NCBI GenBank assembly: GCA_035471785.1
Contig: DATIPQ010000077.1
Location: 28,128-92,127 of the forward strand
Direction: 5' to 3'
From: Acidobacteriota bacterium
GTDB taxonomy: Bacteria; Acidobacteriota; UBA6911; RPQK01; DATIPO01
DNA length: 64,000 nucleotides
Below the pieces are notes generated by a model. The model was given only the letters and a program-made list of their open reading frames with translations, was not told the origin of the DNA and did no database searches. Shown one piece after another: positions 16,861 to 24,913 of this stretch (within the stretch, counting starts at the first letter, position 1; the number at the start of each line of letters is the position of its first letter). A program made the position numbers and the translations under genes.

Positions 16861-18567
16861 TCATCCCTGCTCAGCCAGCCAGAGAGCCTGAAAGGGCTCC
16901 AAGCGTACTTCCTCTTCCAGGCAGCGCCCCGAGAGAAGGTCGCAGCGGTAATCGCCCCCCAGGCGGCCCCTGGTCAGGGTCTGGGGCCGGGCCGAGCAGT
17001 TGACGATGACGAGCAGTCGTTGCGAGTGATCGGGGGCGCTGCGCAGCAGACCGAAAAGAGGACCTCTGGAGGCGGGCCACAATTCCTGCCCTCCCTGGGG
17101 ATGAAAGGCGGACTGGCTGCGGCGAACCTCGAGCAGGCGGCGATAGCCTTGATAGATGCTGCGCTGAGCCCCGGCCCGCAGCAGGACCCGGCGCAAACGC
17201 TCGAGGCCGTAGATGTGGCGGTTGATGCGGCGCTTGATGCCGGAGCTGCGGTAGCCCTGCAGGTCATTGGGCGTCCCCACCAGGCTGTGGAAATAGACGG
17301 CCGGTATGCCCCGGAAGGCCAGCATGAGGGCTTGGGAGCTGAGGAAGCGCCTCACCTCAAGCGCTTCCTCCAGACCATCCCCGAAGAGGGCGTCCCGATA
17401 GGTGATGTTGAGTTCGTAGGGAGCCTGCGAGCCGTCCGGTCGCCGACCCTGGCTAACCAGTCCGCCCTTCTCCCGCGCCGCCCGCACCAGCCGGTCCAGG
17501 CGTCGCCGGCTGACCAATCCCTCCAGCGGGCGCAACCCGATTCCGTCATGAGAGGCGGTGAAGTTGAGGTAGCAGCTTCCTTCAGGCGGCTTCGACAGGT
17601 GGCGCGTCCACTCGATCAGAGGACCGGCGTCCTGATTGAGGAAGGCGTCCAGAAGCAAAGGAGGCAGACTGAACTGATAGACCAGATGAGCCTCATCTCC
17701 CTCACCGAAATAGCTGATGTTCTGCTGGTGGGGCAGGTTGGTTTCGGTGATGAGAAGTACGCCCGGAGCCAGCCTCTCCACCAGCCTGCGCATGAGCTGG
17801 ACGACGGCGTGGGTTTGAGGAAGGTTGAGGCAAGAGGTACCCGCCTGCTTCCAGAGGAAAGCCACCGCGTCCAGTCGGATGATGCGGGCTCCGCGCTCGA
17901 TATAGGCGAGCAGCACGGAGAGCATTTCAAGCAGCACGGCCGGCTGAGCGAAATTCAGATCGACTTGATCTTCGCTGAAAGTGGTCCACAGGCGGCGCAG
18001 TCCCCGGCTGGTTTGGAAAGGGGTCAGCAGAGGACTGCTGCGGGGACGGACCACCTGCGACCAATCCGCCCCGGGATCGGCCTCGATAAAATAGTCCAAG
18101 CCCGGAAGGCGCCCTTCCAGGTACTGTTCAAACCAGGGACTGCGGCGCGAGCAGTGGTTGAGCACCAAATCGAACATCAGGTGGAGTCGACTGCGAATCC
18201 TGGCGATGTCATCCCAATCTCCCAAGTCGGAGGCCACGCTCCGGTAGTCGATAACTGAAAAGCCGTCGTCGGAGGACGAGGGGAAAAAGGGCAGGATGTG
18301 GAGGGTCGAGAAGAGCTCGTGGAGCCCCTCGCCGGCCACAAAGTCATCTAATACCTGCAAACCTGGGCGGCCGCCGTCGGCAAGGCCGCCGCCGTAGCTG
18401 ATCAGCACCACGTCCTTTTCCTCCCAGCAGGGGGGCAGTCCGCCGGGGGCGCGGAAGCGCTCGACCAGGGAGAGAAGCTGGGAGAGCGTCCGCCGAGCGG
18501 TCTGCGTGGGATAGAGTTGGCTGAGCAGACGCAGCAGGCGCCGACGCTCCTCTTTGCCGAAAGCCAC
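16861..18567 (-). CDS. GH13 sucrose-phosphorylase-like glycoside phosphorylase
   Basis: About 568 residues. It matches the GH13 subfamily of sucrose, glucosylglycerate and glucosylglycerol phosphorylases: LHILPFFPSSSDDGFSVIDY, MFDLVLNHCSRRSPWF, nucleophile Asp233 (RLDAVAFLWKQAGT), acid/base Glu275 (LLITETNLPH) and stabiliser Asp341 (NFTASHDGIGLRP). These enzymes use phosphate to cleave an alpha-glucoside, releasing glucose-1-phosphate. The acceptor (fructose, glycerate, glycerol) cannot be decided. I chose the GTG at 18567, preceded by GGAGGAGG at ideal spacing; an in-frame TTG at 18633 would add 22 residues with no matching homology. It is the first gene of the long minus-strand run. Confidence 0.88.
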   Translation of the reverse strand: MAFGKEERRRLLRLLSQLYPTQTARRTLSQLLSLVERFRAPGGLPPCWEEKDVVLISYGGGLADGGRPGLQVLDDFVAGEGLHELFSTLHILPFFPSSSDDGFSVIDYRSVASDLGDWDDIARIRSRLHLMFDLVLNHCSRRSPWFEQYLEGRLPGLDYFIEADPGADWSQVVRPRSSPLLTPFQTSRGLRRLWTTFSEDQVDLNFAQPAVLLEMLSVLLAYIERGARIIRLDAVAFLWKQAGTSCLNLPQTHAVVQLMRRLVERLAPGVLLITETNLPHQQNISYFGEGDEAHLVYQFSLPPLLLDAFLNQDAGPLIEWTRHLSKPPEGSCYLNFTASHDGIGLRPLEGLVSRRRLDRLVRAAREKGGLVSQGRRPDGSQAPYELNITYRDALFGDGLEEALEVRRFLSSQALMLAFRGIPAVYFHSLVGTPNDLQGYRSSGIKRRINRHIYGLERLRRVLLRAGAQRSIYQGYRRLLEVRRSQSAFHPQGGQELWPASRGPLFGLLRSAPDHSQRLLVIVNCSARPQTLTRGRLGGDYRCDLLSGRCLEEEVRLEPFQALWLAEQG

Positions 18568-18741
18568 CAAACGTCCTCCTCCTTGCGGGCAAGGGCGCAG
18601 GCCATCTTGCTCTTGGGCGGGGCCCGCAGTCAAGAAGTCCTCTCAAGAAGCCTCAAGGAAACCACGTTGTTTCCAGTCCTGACTTTCAGGTATGATGTGC
18701 GGCTTTGGACGCGTCTTGATAGACCGGCAAGGGGAGAAGAG

Positions 18742-19707
18742 ATGGCTTCACGACCAGCAGAGGAATTCGTTCAGGAACTGACCCGGTGCGACCAGGAAAC
18801 CTGGAACGGCGCGGTGGAAGAGATTGCCCAACAGACGCATCCGGTTGATCAGTCCGCCCTGCGCATCTGGTTTCGCTTCTGGCCTCTGAGCCTGTGCGAG
18901 GCTCTGGAAAAGAGCCCGGATCCCGACCAGACCGCCAAGGAACTGGAGTTGGACGGGAACTGGAAGCTGGAAGAGCAGATCGACAGCAGCATCGCCTTCT
19001 TTTATGCGGCCCGCTATTGGCCCCGCATCAAAGAAGCCGTCCTTGCCAGGGCCGAATCGGCCTCTGCCTCTCAGAGCGGATTGGCCGAGCACGCCCGCCA
19101 GGTGGCCGGGCAGGCTTCTCAGAGCTGCCAGGCCGGCCCCGCGCTGCTCCTCGGACTCAGCCTGGCGGCACTGATGATGCTGCGCCAGGTTGGATTCGCA
19201 GCCCTGTACGAGAAGCGTTCAAGTGCCGCTCAGGGGGCAACCGGGAAGCGCTCGCCCCAGCAGGTCCTCACGGCTCGCAAGCGCGCCAGCGGGGGGTTCT
19301 TCGACTTCCTCAAAGGAGCCGCCCGCAATTACCGGGTCGTATGGGACGAGAGCCGGGCCGAGGGGGCCAGTTTCCAGGTCTTGCAGGGGCAGGATATCTC
19401 CTGGGCCGCCGCCCAGGTTGAAGGCGACTACACCTCCATCGACCCGCGCCGTATCGAGGGACCCATTCCCGCCCAATGCCGCAGCGCCGCCTGCGGCTAT
19501 TGCTGGGTGGGGGTGCTGCACGGCCAAGACAATCTCAGCCCGGCCTCGGCCTTCGAGCAGCGCCGCATGCGCTATTTCGGATACCTTCCCCGCGACGGCA
19601 AAGACCATCAGCAGCCTCTCATCCGCCTCTCCTGCCAAGCCAAGTGCCAGGGAGACGTCACGATCGTCGTCGCTCCCTGGAACGGAGTGTTGGACGGTCA
19701 GCGTTGA
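18742..19707 (+). CDS. uncharacterised protein with C-terminal [2Fe-2S] ferredoxin-like domain
   Basis: A 321-residue protein. Residues 1-130 are mostly helical and unrecognised, a hydrophobic stretch at ~133-155 (ALLLGLSLAALMMLRQVGF) may be a membrane helix, and a Lys/Arg/Gly-rich linker leads to a C-terminal domain. That domain has Cys246, Cys251, Cys254 and Cys298 in a C-x4-C-x2-C...C arrangement, with LSPAS and FGY between the third and last Cys and a closing CQGDVTIVVAPWNG. This is the plant-type [2Fe-2S] ferredoxin pattern. It may be a membrane-tethered electron carrier. The start at 18742 follows GGGGAGAAGAG. It is divergent from the GH13 gene and converges with a histidine kinase. Confidence 0.75.
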   Translation: MASRPAEEFVQELTRCDQETWNGAVEEIAQQTHPVDQSALRIWFRFWPLSLCEALEKSPDPDQTAKELELDGNWKLEEQIDSSIAFFYAARYWPRIKEAVLARAESASASQSGLAEHARQVAGQASQSCQAGPALLLGLSLAALMMLRQVGFAALYEKRSSAAQGATGKRSPQQVLTARKRASGGFFDFLKGAARNYRVVWDESRAEGASFQVLQGQDISWAAAQVEGDYTSIDPRRIEGPIPAQCRSAACGYCWVGVLHGQDNLSPASAFEQRRMRYFGYLPRDGKDHQQPLIRLSCQAKCQGDVTIVVAPWNGVLDGQR

Positions 19708-19734
19708 TGAGCGCGGGGGCCGCTTCGGTGCGGG

Positions 19735-21705
19735 TCAGCGGGGGCTGTCGCTCTGCGGCATTGAGACCTGGGAGCGGGGACCTTCGGTAATGCCCTGTTC
19801 CTCGGGCAGGCGTTCCACCTGACCGGACACCATCAGAGGCAGATAGACTTCAAAGGACGTGCCCCGGCCCTTCTCGCTGTTGACGGTGATATGCCCGCCA
19901 CTCTGCTTGATGATGCCATAGACCGTTGAAAGGCCCAGTCCCGTCCCCTTGCCGCTTTCCTTGGTGGAGAAGAAGGGCTCGAAAATATGGTCCAGGGTTT
20001 CACGGTCCATGCCTTCGCCTGTGTCCTTAACCCGCAGGCAAGCGTATTCTCCGCTGGAGAACTCCTTCTCGGCGTCTGGGACGCTGTCACGGTTCACATA
20101 GGCCGACCATGTTTCCAGGCGTACCGTTCCGCCGTCGGGCATGGCGTCGCGGGCATTGACGACCAGATTCATCAGAACCTGGGTAAACTGGTCGGGATCG
20201 ACCCGGACCGAACCGGCATCTGGACTCAGGGTTGAGATCAGCTCGATATCCTCGCCGATCAAGCGGCGCAACAGTTTTTCCGATTCGCCGACCAAGTCGT
20301 TCAAGGGAACGATGCGCGGTTCCATGACCTGCTTGCGGCTGAAAGCCAATAGTTGACGTGTCACGGCACTGGCGCGGTCGGCGGCGTCCAGAATGGTCTC
20401 CACCTGCAGGCGTATCTTGGGGTCTCCGTCCACCGACTCCAGCAGGAAGGCCCCATATCCCGAAATGATGGTCAGGATGTTGTTGAAGTCGTGGGCCACG
20501 CCGCCCGCCAGCCGTCCGATGGCTTCCATCTTTTGAGCGTGGCGGAGTTGTTCCTCCAGTCCTTTGCGGGTGGTCTGATCTCCGAACTCAACCAAGATCC
20601 GTAACTCGCCGCTATCTTCGAAGGAATGAATGCGCAAGATCAGCCAACGTTTCTCGTGCCCTCTCCCGGAGGAGAACTCGAGCTCAAAGTCGTCCAGCTC
20701 CAAGCGGGCGACCTTATCAATACCTTCACAAATGGTTCGGCTCGTCTCCACTTCATGGGCCGTCCCCGCCCGAGCCTCGAGAAAGTCGGTGAGGCGGTCC
20801 CCTTCCTGACCACACGGTCCAAGCAAAGAGTGCTGCTCGGCGAATTCCTTCCACTCACGGTTGACGGCCATGATCTTGCAACTGCGGTCCAAGATCGCAA
20901 TGTAGGAGGAAATGGAATCGACAATCGCTTGAAGAAACAGGCGCGATCGTGTCAGCTTCTCGATGCTCTGCTGGTAGAATCGAATAATATTGTAGTTTAT
21001 GAATCCGATAAGAAGGACGAGCAGGATAACCAGCAGAGTCGCGTCTTTCAACTTGAGCAAGACCAACGCTCCCACAATGGCGCCCAAGCCGGCGCTCAGG
21101 GAAGTCCACAGCAGGCCTCGCTTCAGCGCCACATAGAAGGGCTGGCCCGAATAGAGGGTCATAGCGATCGCTATGGAGCCCAAGTTGAGCGTGAAGTGGA
21201 GAGCCGCCGCCGAAACCAGGGCGATAACGAAGACTCCCGGTCGAGACCAGGCGACGTCGGGATCAAAAGGCCAGTCTGTTCCCGCCACCAGATAGAGGAC
21301 CTGGGCTGCTATGTAGGTGGCTATGCTGAGTTGACAAATGTTAAAGACAATCTTTTCATAGCCTTTGATCCTCTTCAAAGACCTTAAGTTGCCGACCGTC
21401 CCTTCCGTGAAGGCGATGATGGTAGCCACGGCCGGCCCATAAAGGAGCATGCCTGTGTAGAGGAAGAGGTCGCCAAAAGTGAGGATGATCCCTTGATGAC
21501 GCGAGGGGGAGGGGAAACTTATTGGGAATGCTGCACCCAAGCCTGTCAGGGCGACTAGCAAAAGCCAGCTCAAATCCCCGTGGCCGAAAGCGGTCTCGAC
21601 CACCACCTGGTAGAAAGAAAGGGCGATCACCACCAGTCCTGGCATAATCAGAAGGTAGAGATAGACCCGCCCGGCTCTCGATGTGGTGACCCCTGGACTG
21701 CTCAT
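19735..21705 (-). CDS. membrane-bound sensor histidine kinase with PAS domain
   Basis: About 656 residues. The first ~260 contain roughly eight hydrophobic helices forming an integral membrane sensor (YLYLLIMPGLVVIALSFYQV ... LLVILLVLLIGFINYNIIRF). A PAS domain follows (AIVDSISSYIAILDRSCKIM), then HisKA with the phospho-acceptor in GGVAHDFNNILTIISGYG and HATPase_c with FFSTKESGKGTGLGLSTVYG. The protein ends shortly after the ATPase with no receiver domain. The ATG at 21705 has GAGG upstream; the frame extends back to a TTG at 21804, which is unlikely because of the terminator of the next gene. It lies downstream of the S8 protease gene but is separated from it by that terminator. Confidence 0.9.
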   Translation of the reverse strand: MSSPGVTTSRAGRVYLYLLIMPGLVVIALSFYQVVVETAFGHGDLSWLLLVALTGLGAAFPISFPSPSRHQGIILTFGDLFLYTGMLLYGPAVATIIAFTEGTVGNLRSLKRIKGYEKIVFNICQLSIATYIAAQVLYLVAGTDWPFDPDVAWSRPGVFVIALVSAAALHFTLNLGSIAIAMTLYSGQPFYVALKRGLLWTSLSAGLGAIVGALVLLKLKDATLLVILLVLLIGFINYNIIRFYQQSIEKLTRSRLFLQAIVDSISSYIAILDRSCKIMAVNREWKEFAEQHSLLGPCGQEGDRLTDFLEARAGTAHEVETSRTICEGIDKVARLELDDFELEFSSGRGHEKRWLILRIHSFEDSGELRILVEFGDQTTRKGLEEQLRHAQKMEAIGRLAGGVAHDFNNILTIISGYGAFLLESVDGDPKIRLQVETILDAADRASAVTRQLLAFSRKQVMEPRIVPLNDLVGESEKLLRRLIGEDIELISTLSPDAGSVRVDPDQFTQVLMNLVVNARDAMPDGGTVRLETWSAYVNRDSVPDAEKEFSSGEYACLRVKDTGEGMDRETLDHIFEPFFSTKESGKGTGLGLSTVYGIIKQSGGHITVNSEKGRGTSFEVYLPLMVSGQVERLPEEQGITEGPRSQVSMPQSDSPR

Positions 21706-21797
21706 AATGCCTCGAAAGGAAGGCGTTTTCCTCAGATTGCGAACTTTTCTAGGATACCATGTCGATTCGGCTGATTGGACGTTAACCCGAGTCTGTA

Positions 21798-21837
21798 AAA
21801 ACAAAGAAGCGGCGCAGCCAAGACTTGGCTGCGCCGC
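21798..21837 (-). terminator. rho-independent terminator of the S8 protease gene
   Basis: A 13-bp perfect stem (arms 21809-21821 and 21825-21837) with a three-base loop is followed on the minus strand by a T-rich run, TTCTTTGTTTTT. It lies about 85 bases beyond the protease stop codon. Confidence 0.85.
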
Positions 21838-21922
21838 CAGGTTCGATTCTTTGCAGCGTTGTCAGTCGGTTTGGGGCGACGTCAAGTCCGGCAGGACTTC
21901 TGACACCCGAAGCTGCCCAAGA

Positions 21923-23917
21923 TTAATCCGCCCACAGAGCGCCGTCACCCCACAGGGCGCCGTCACCCCACAAGGCACCGTCACCCCACAGGGCACCGTC
22001 ACCCCACAGAGCACCGTCACCCCACAGGGCACCCTCACTCCACAAGACGCCGTCACCCCACAGAGCGCCGTCACCCCACAGAGCGCCGTCGCCCCACAAG
22101 GCACCGTCACCCCACAAGGCACCGTCACCCCACAGGGCACCGTCACCCCACAAGGCGCCGTCACCCCACAAGGCGCCGTCACCCCACAGAGCGCCGTCGC
22201 CCCACAAGGCACCGTCACCCCACAGGGCGCCGTCGCCCCACAAGGCACCGTCGCCCCACAGAGCGCCGTCGCCCCACAAGGCACCGTCACCCCACAGAGC
22301 ACCGTCACCCCAGAGGGCACCGTCAGGTCCAATTGCAGGGGACTGCCAGAACTCAAGCCAGCCAGAGGAGCTATCCCAGCTCAACCTGTCGACCCACTGC
22401 CGCTGCGGGGAAAGGTCCCCGACCAAGCTGGACAGCATGAGTCGGTTACCCCGAATGAATGCCCCTCCGGCCCAAACACGCTCTCCGTTGGAGAGGTACC
22501 AAAAAGGAGCCACAGGCTGTCGGAAAACGCCCTCGGGCAGGTCCAGTGATTGGGCGGCCCGGACAGCGATCATGGTGTTAAGAGCGCCATTGCCCATCTC
22601 CAGCAGATTGAAGGCTTCCCCGTCCATCTTGACGGCGGTCACAAGGAGAAGCGCTTTGACGGCAATCGGGTTCAGGCGGGGATTGGCTTCCAGCACCTGA
22701 GCAATGCTGCCGGCCACGAAGGGCACAGCCATGCTGGATCCGCTCAGGCGCAAGTATCCATCCTCCTGAATTCGTTCCGGCAGAATTCGCTCCAGGTGGC
22801 TGCCGGGGGCCAAGGTCGAGACGACCCGGCGGCCCGGCGCGATCAGATCAGGCTTGAGCAGTCCGTCCCGAGACGGCCCACGGGAACTGAACACGGTGGC
22901 ACGGTCGTCGAGATGAGTCAGGGTGCCGTTGGTATCCGAGGCGCCGACGGTGATCGCCGAAGGCTCCAGCCCGGGGCTGGTGATGGCACCGTAGACGACT
23001 GGAAAATCAGGAAAGGAGCCGTAGTTGCCGGCTGAAGCCACAGTCACGATGCCGGCACGCACCATGGCTCTGACAGCCAGGCAAAGGGGATCTTGATCGG
23101 CCGGCTGCAGGGGCGGGGCGCCGAGCGACAGGTTGGCGACGCGGACGTTGAACTCGTCCTTGTGGTCGATCACCCACTGCATTGCGGCCACTAGGTCGTC
23201 GATTCGGCCAATCCCTTCTTCATCCAAGATACGGACGTCGAGCAGATTCGCCTCAGGCGCTACGCCGCGATAAAAGCCGCCCGATAGCATGCCGTTTCCG
23301 GCCACGATGCCGGCAACGTGAGTGCCGTGGCCGTACGGATCAAAGCCGTCCAACCCGACGCGGGCTCGTCCCGAGGTAAAGTCGACGCCGCCGATGATGC
23401 GACCGGCGAGATCCTGATGACGCGCAATGCCGGAGTCGAAGACGGCCACCGTGACGCCGCGGCCGGTCAGTCCCGTACGATCCGCGCCCACCGTTTCAAC
23501 CATATGGTTGAGGAAGGAGCGGTTCTCGTCGCGAACGTCGCCTCGGGCCGAGCGGGTGGAGCGGACTTCCGCATTCAAGGCCACGAAGTGGACATCGTCC
23601 GAGCGTTCCAACTCCCGTAACTGGCCCTCCGTGAGGCGCGCCTGATAGCCGTTGATGATGGAGAGTGCGCGGGCTCGAGCGGGCAGGCTGCGCAGGCGGA
23701 TGCCCGGCCTGTTCATGACGATAACGTCCACGCTGGCCTCACGGCCGCTGCGAAGGCGGAGGCGGTCAAGTTGATGGAATACGTGGGGTGAAACCTTGCT
23801 GTCGGAGCCTGCGTTCTGCGGCTCCGCAGAAGCCTGAAAGGCCAGCAGGGGTACGAACAGAAAGAACCCCACAACGACAAATGCAATCGATGCTTTGGTG
23901 AACCAGTTAATCTTCAT
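21923..23917 (-). CDS. secreted S8 (subtilisin-like) serine protease with hexapeptide-repeat tail
   Basis: A 664-residue exported protease. A signal segment (FVVVGFFLFVPLLAFQASA) is followed by a propeptide-like region (about 35-125). The catalytic domain has Asp161 (VAVFDSGIARHQDL), His197 (YGHGTHVAGIVAGNG), the oxyanion Asn298 (SAGN) and Ser395 in GSSMAVP, where GTSMA is usual. The C-terminal 133 residues are 22 tandem copies of a GALWGD-type hexapeptide rich in Trp. The start at 23917 is followed directly by the signal peptide and has AGGAGG eleven bases upstream. It is probably a cell-surface or extracellular protease; the tail could be a binding or aggregation module. Confidence 0.92.
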   Translation of the reverse strand: MKINWFTKASIAFVVVGFFLFVPLLAFQASAEPQNAGSDSKVSPHVFHQLDRLRLRSGREASVDVIVMNRPGIRLRSLPARARALSIINGYQARLTEGQLRELERSDDVHFVALNAEVRSTRSARGDVRDENRSFLNHMVETVGADRTGLTGRGVTVAVFDSGIARHQDLAGRIIGGVDFTSGRARVGLDGFDPYGHGTHVAGIVAGNGMLSGGFYRGVAPEANLLDVRILDEEGIGRIDDLVAAMQWVIDHKDEFNVRVANLSLGAPPLQPADQDPLCLAVRAMVRAGIVTVASAGNYGSFPDFPVVYGAITSPGLEPSAITVGASDTNGTLTHLDDRATVFSSRGPSRDGLLKPDLIAPGRRVVSTLAPGSHLERILPERIQEDGYLRLSGSSMAVPFVAGSIAQVLEANPRLNPIAVKALLLVTAVKMDGEAFNLLEMGNGALNTMIAVRAAQSLDLPEGVFRQPVAPFWYLSNGERVWAGGAFIRGNRLMLSSLVGDLSPQRQWVDRLSWDSSSGWLEFWQSPAIGPDGALWGDGALWGDGALWGDGALWGDGALWGDGALWGDGALWGDGALWGDGALWGDGALWGDGALWGDGALWGDGALWGDGALWGDGALWGDGVLWSEGALWGDGALWGDGALWGDGALWGDGALWGDGALWAD
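21926..22324 (-). repeat. 18-bp tandem repeat encoding 22 GALWGD-type hexapeptides
   Basis: A 399-base minisatellite with an 18-base period lies inside the protease gene and keeps its reading frame throughout. Most units read DGALWG; one variant pair reads DGVLWS then EGALWG. Units differ mainly by synonymous changes (GGC/GGT, GCC/GCT). Near-identity suggests recent expansion or gene conversion, and the copy number is likely to vary between strains. Confidence 0.97.
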
Positions 23918-24036
23918 AACGAATCGAACCTCCTCATTGGGGTGGAGGAGATGCCGTCCCGACACCCTGTCTCCCGTCCCGCTTCTTAAATGCTTCGTGC
24001 GTTGCTTTTCGAGCGTCCGCCGATCCTCATCTGCGC

Positions 24037-24114
24037 TCAGCCGAGCAGCAGATAGAATCCGACCACGACGCACACGATCAGGGCGGCCTTGTGACTAAAA
24101 GTACTCTTAATCAT
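24037..24114 (-). CDS. predicted 25-residue small membrane protein
   Basis: A short frame beginning MIKSTFSHKAAL and continuing as a single hydrophobic helix (LIVCVVVGFYLLLG). The start has a near-perfect GGGAGGA ribosome site seven bases upstream, unusual for a chance frame. It lies 119 bases upstream of the S8 protease start on the same strand, and a palindrome lies just upstream. No homolog is recognised. Conservation of this peptide next to the protease in relatives would confirm it. Confidence 0.4.
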   Translation of the reverse strand: MIKSTFSHKAALIVCVVVGFYLLLG

Positions 24115-24913
24115 TGTTTTTCCTCCCTCATAGTGAAGTTTGTTGCCCAACAAAATCCTGCAATCAACGGTTGACGCCTCCTCGCCGTTTTTGGATGTGC
24201 CGTCGCTTGCCTATCTCCCGGTCAACCCAGCATCAGCCGAGTGCCGGGACGACCGGTCTCTTGGCAAAGCACGACCGTCAGCAATAGCCGCCAAATTTCC
24301 AATTTTCGAAGAAGTGCCAGTTTTCCTTGCACCGCAACGCGACTCAGATTCCGGGTCGACCGCCAGGAATCAAGATCTGGTCCTGGCGGACTCTGTGAGT
24401 CTGAGTTCGGTGCCCGTCAAGTAGGGAGAAGCCAACTGGGGAAAATGCTGAGGCATGCCATGTGAAGCGCACAAAGCATGTCAACAGAAGTCCACAGAGT
24501 TCATCTTCTGCCTACAATCAACTTTGCGCTTCGCTCCGATCCGGCATGGAGGGTGATCATTCGCGAAACGTGTGCCCAAATTGTCAGGTACGTGCCGGGA
24601 GGTTGGCATGGGAGAGTTCCCGGCTCGCCCATGAGATCCATTGTACATCAGGCGCCCAGCGAATGCAACCGCAAACACGATATGCATTAGCCGCAATTAA
24701 GTGGCTTTCTGGATTCCTGATTGTCATAGATCTCGTGCCCAGCAGACGGATTATCCCCGTCCGCTGGTGCGGATGGTATCACAAAACCAACGCTGAGTGG
24801 AAAAAATTTTAATATTGACAACCTGAGCCGTGCCGTCCCCCCCAGGCAAGGGCCGCCCTGGGTTACAATTCCTGCCATCAGAACCTGGCAAGACGAGGCT
24901 TGAGGACCTAACC
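24115..24913. other. 799-base gap without a convincing gene
   Basis: By eye this stretch is less GC-rich than its flanks, and no frame in it has coding-like composition. It contains a 16-base palindrome (24139-24154, TTTGTTG-CC-CAACAAA) upstream of the small ORF and an 11-bp near-perfect hairpin (24739-24749 with 24757-24767, one mismatch) without a T-run. The right end must hold the promoter of the FG-GAP gene; a TTGACA at about 24819 is visible but no well-spaced -10 box. It may contain an unrecognised RNA or eroded sequence. Confidence 0.6.

Noticed and set aside
15850-18258. 802-codon plus-strand open frame
   Set aside because: It is antisense to the ABC exporter and GH13 genes, both of which have complete catalytic motifs.
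21926-22324. CRISPR-like array
   Set aside because: Units are directly adjacent 18-base coding repeats without spacers, inside a protein-coding frame.
21683-22549. Long plus-strand open frame across the minisatellite, repeating a TVTPQG-like unit
   Set aside because: It is the antisense image of the protease tail; the 18-base period keeps several frames open on both strands. The minus-strand frame has the subtilase domain, signal peptide and terminator.
24140-24424. 94-codon frame in the intergenic gap
   Set aside because: No ribosome site, no family signature and non-coding-like composition.
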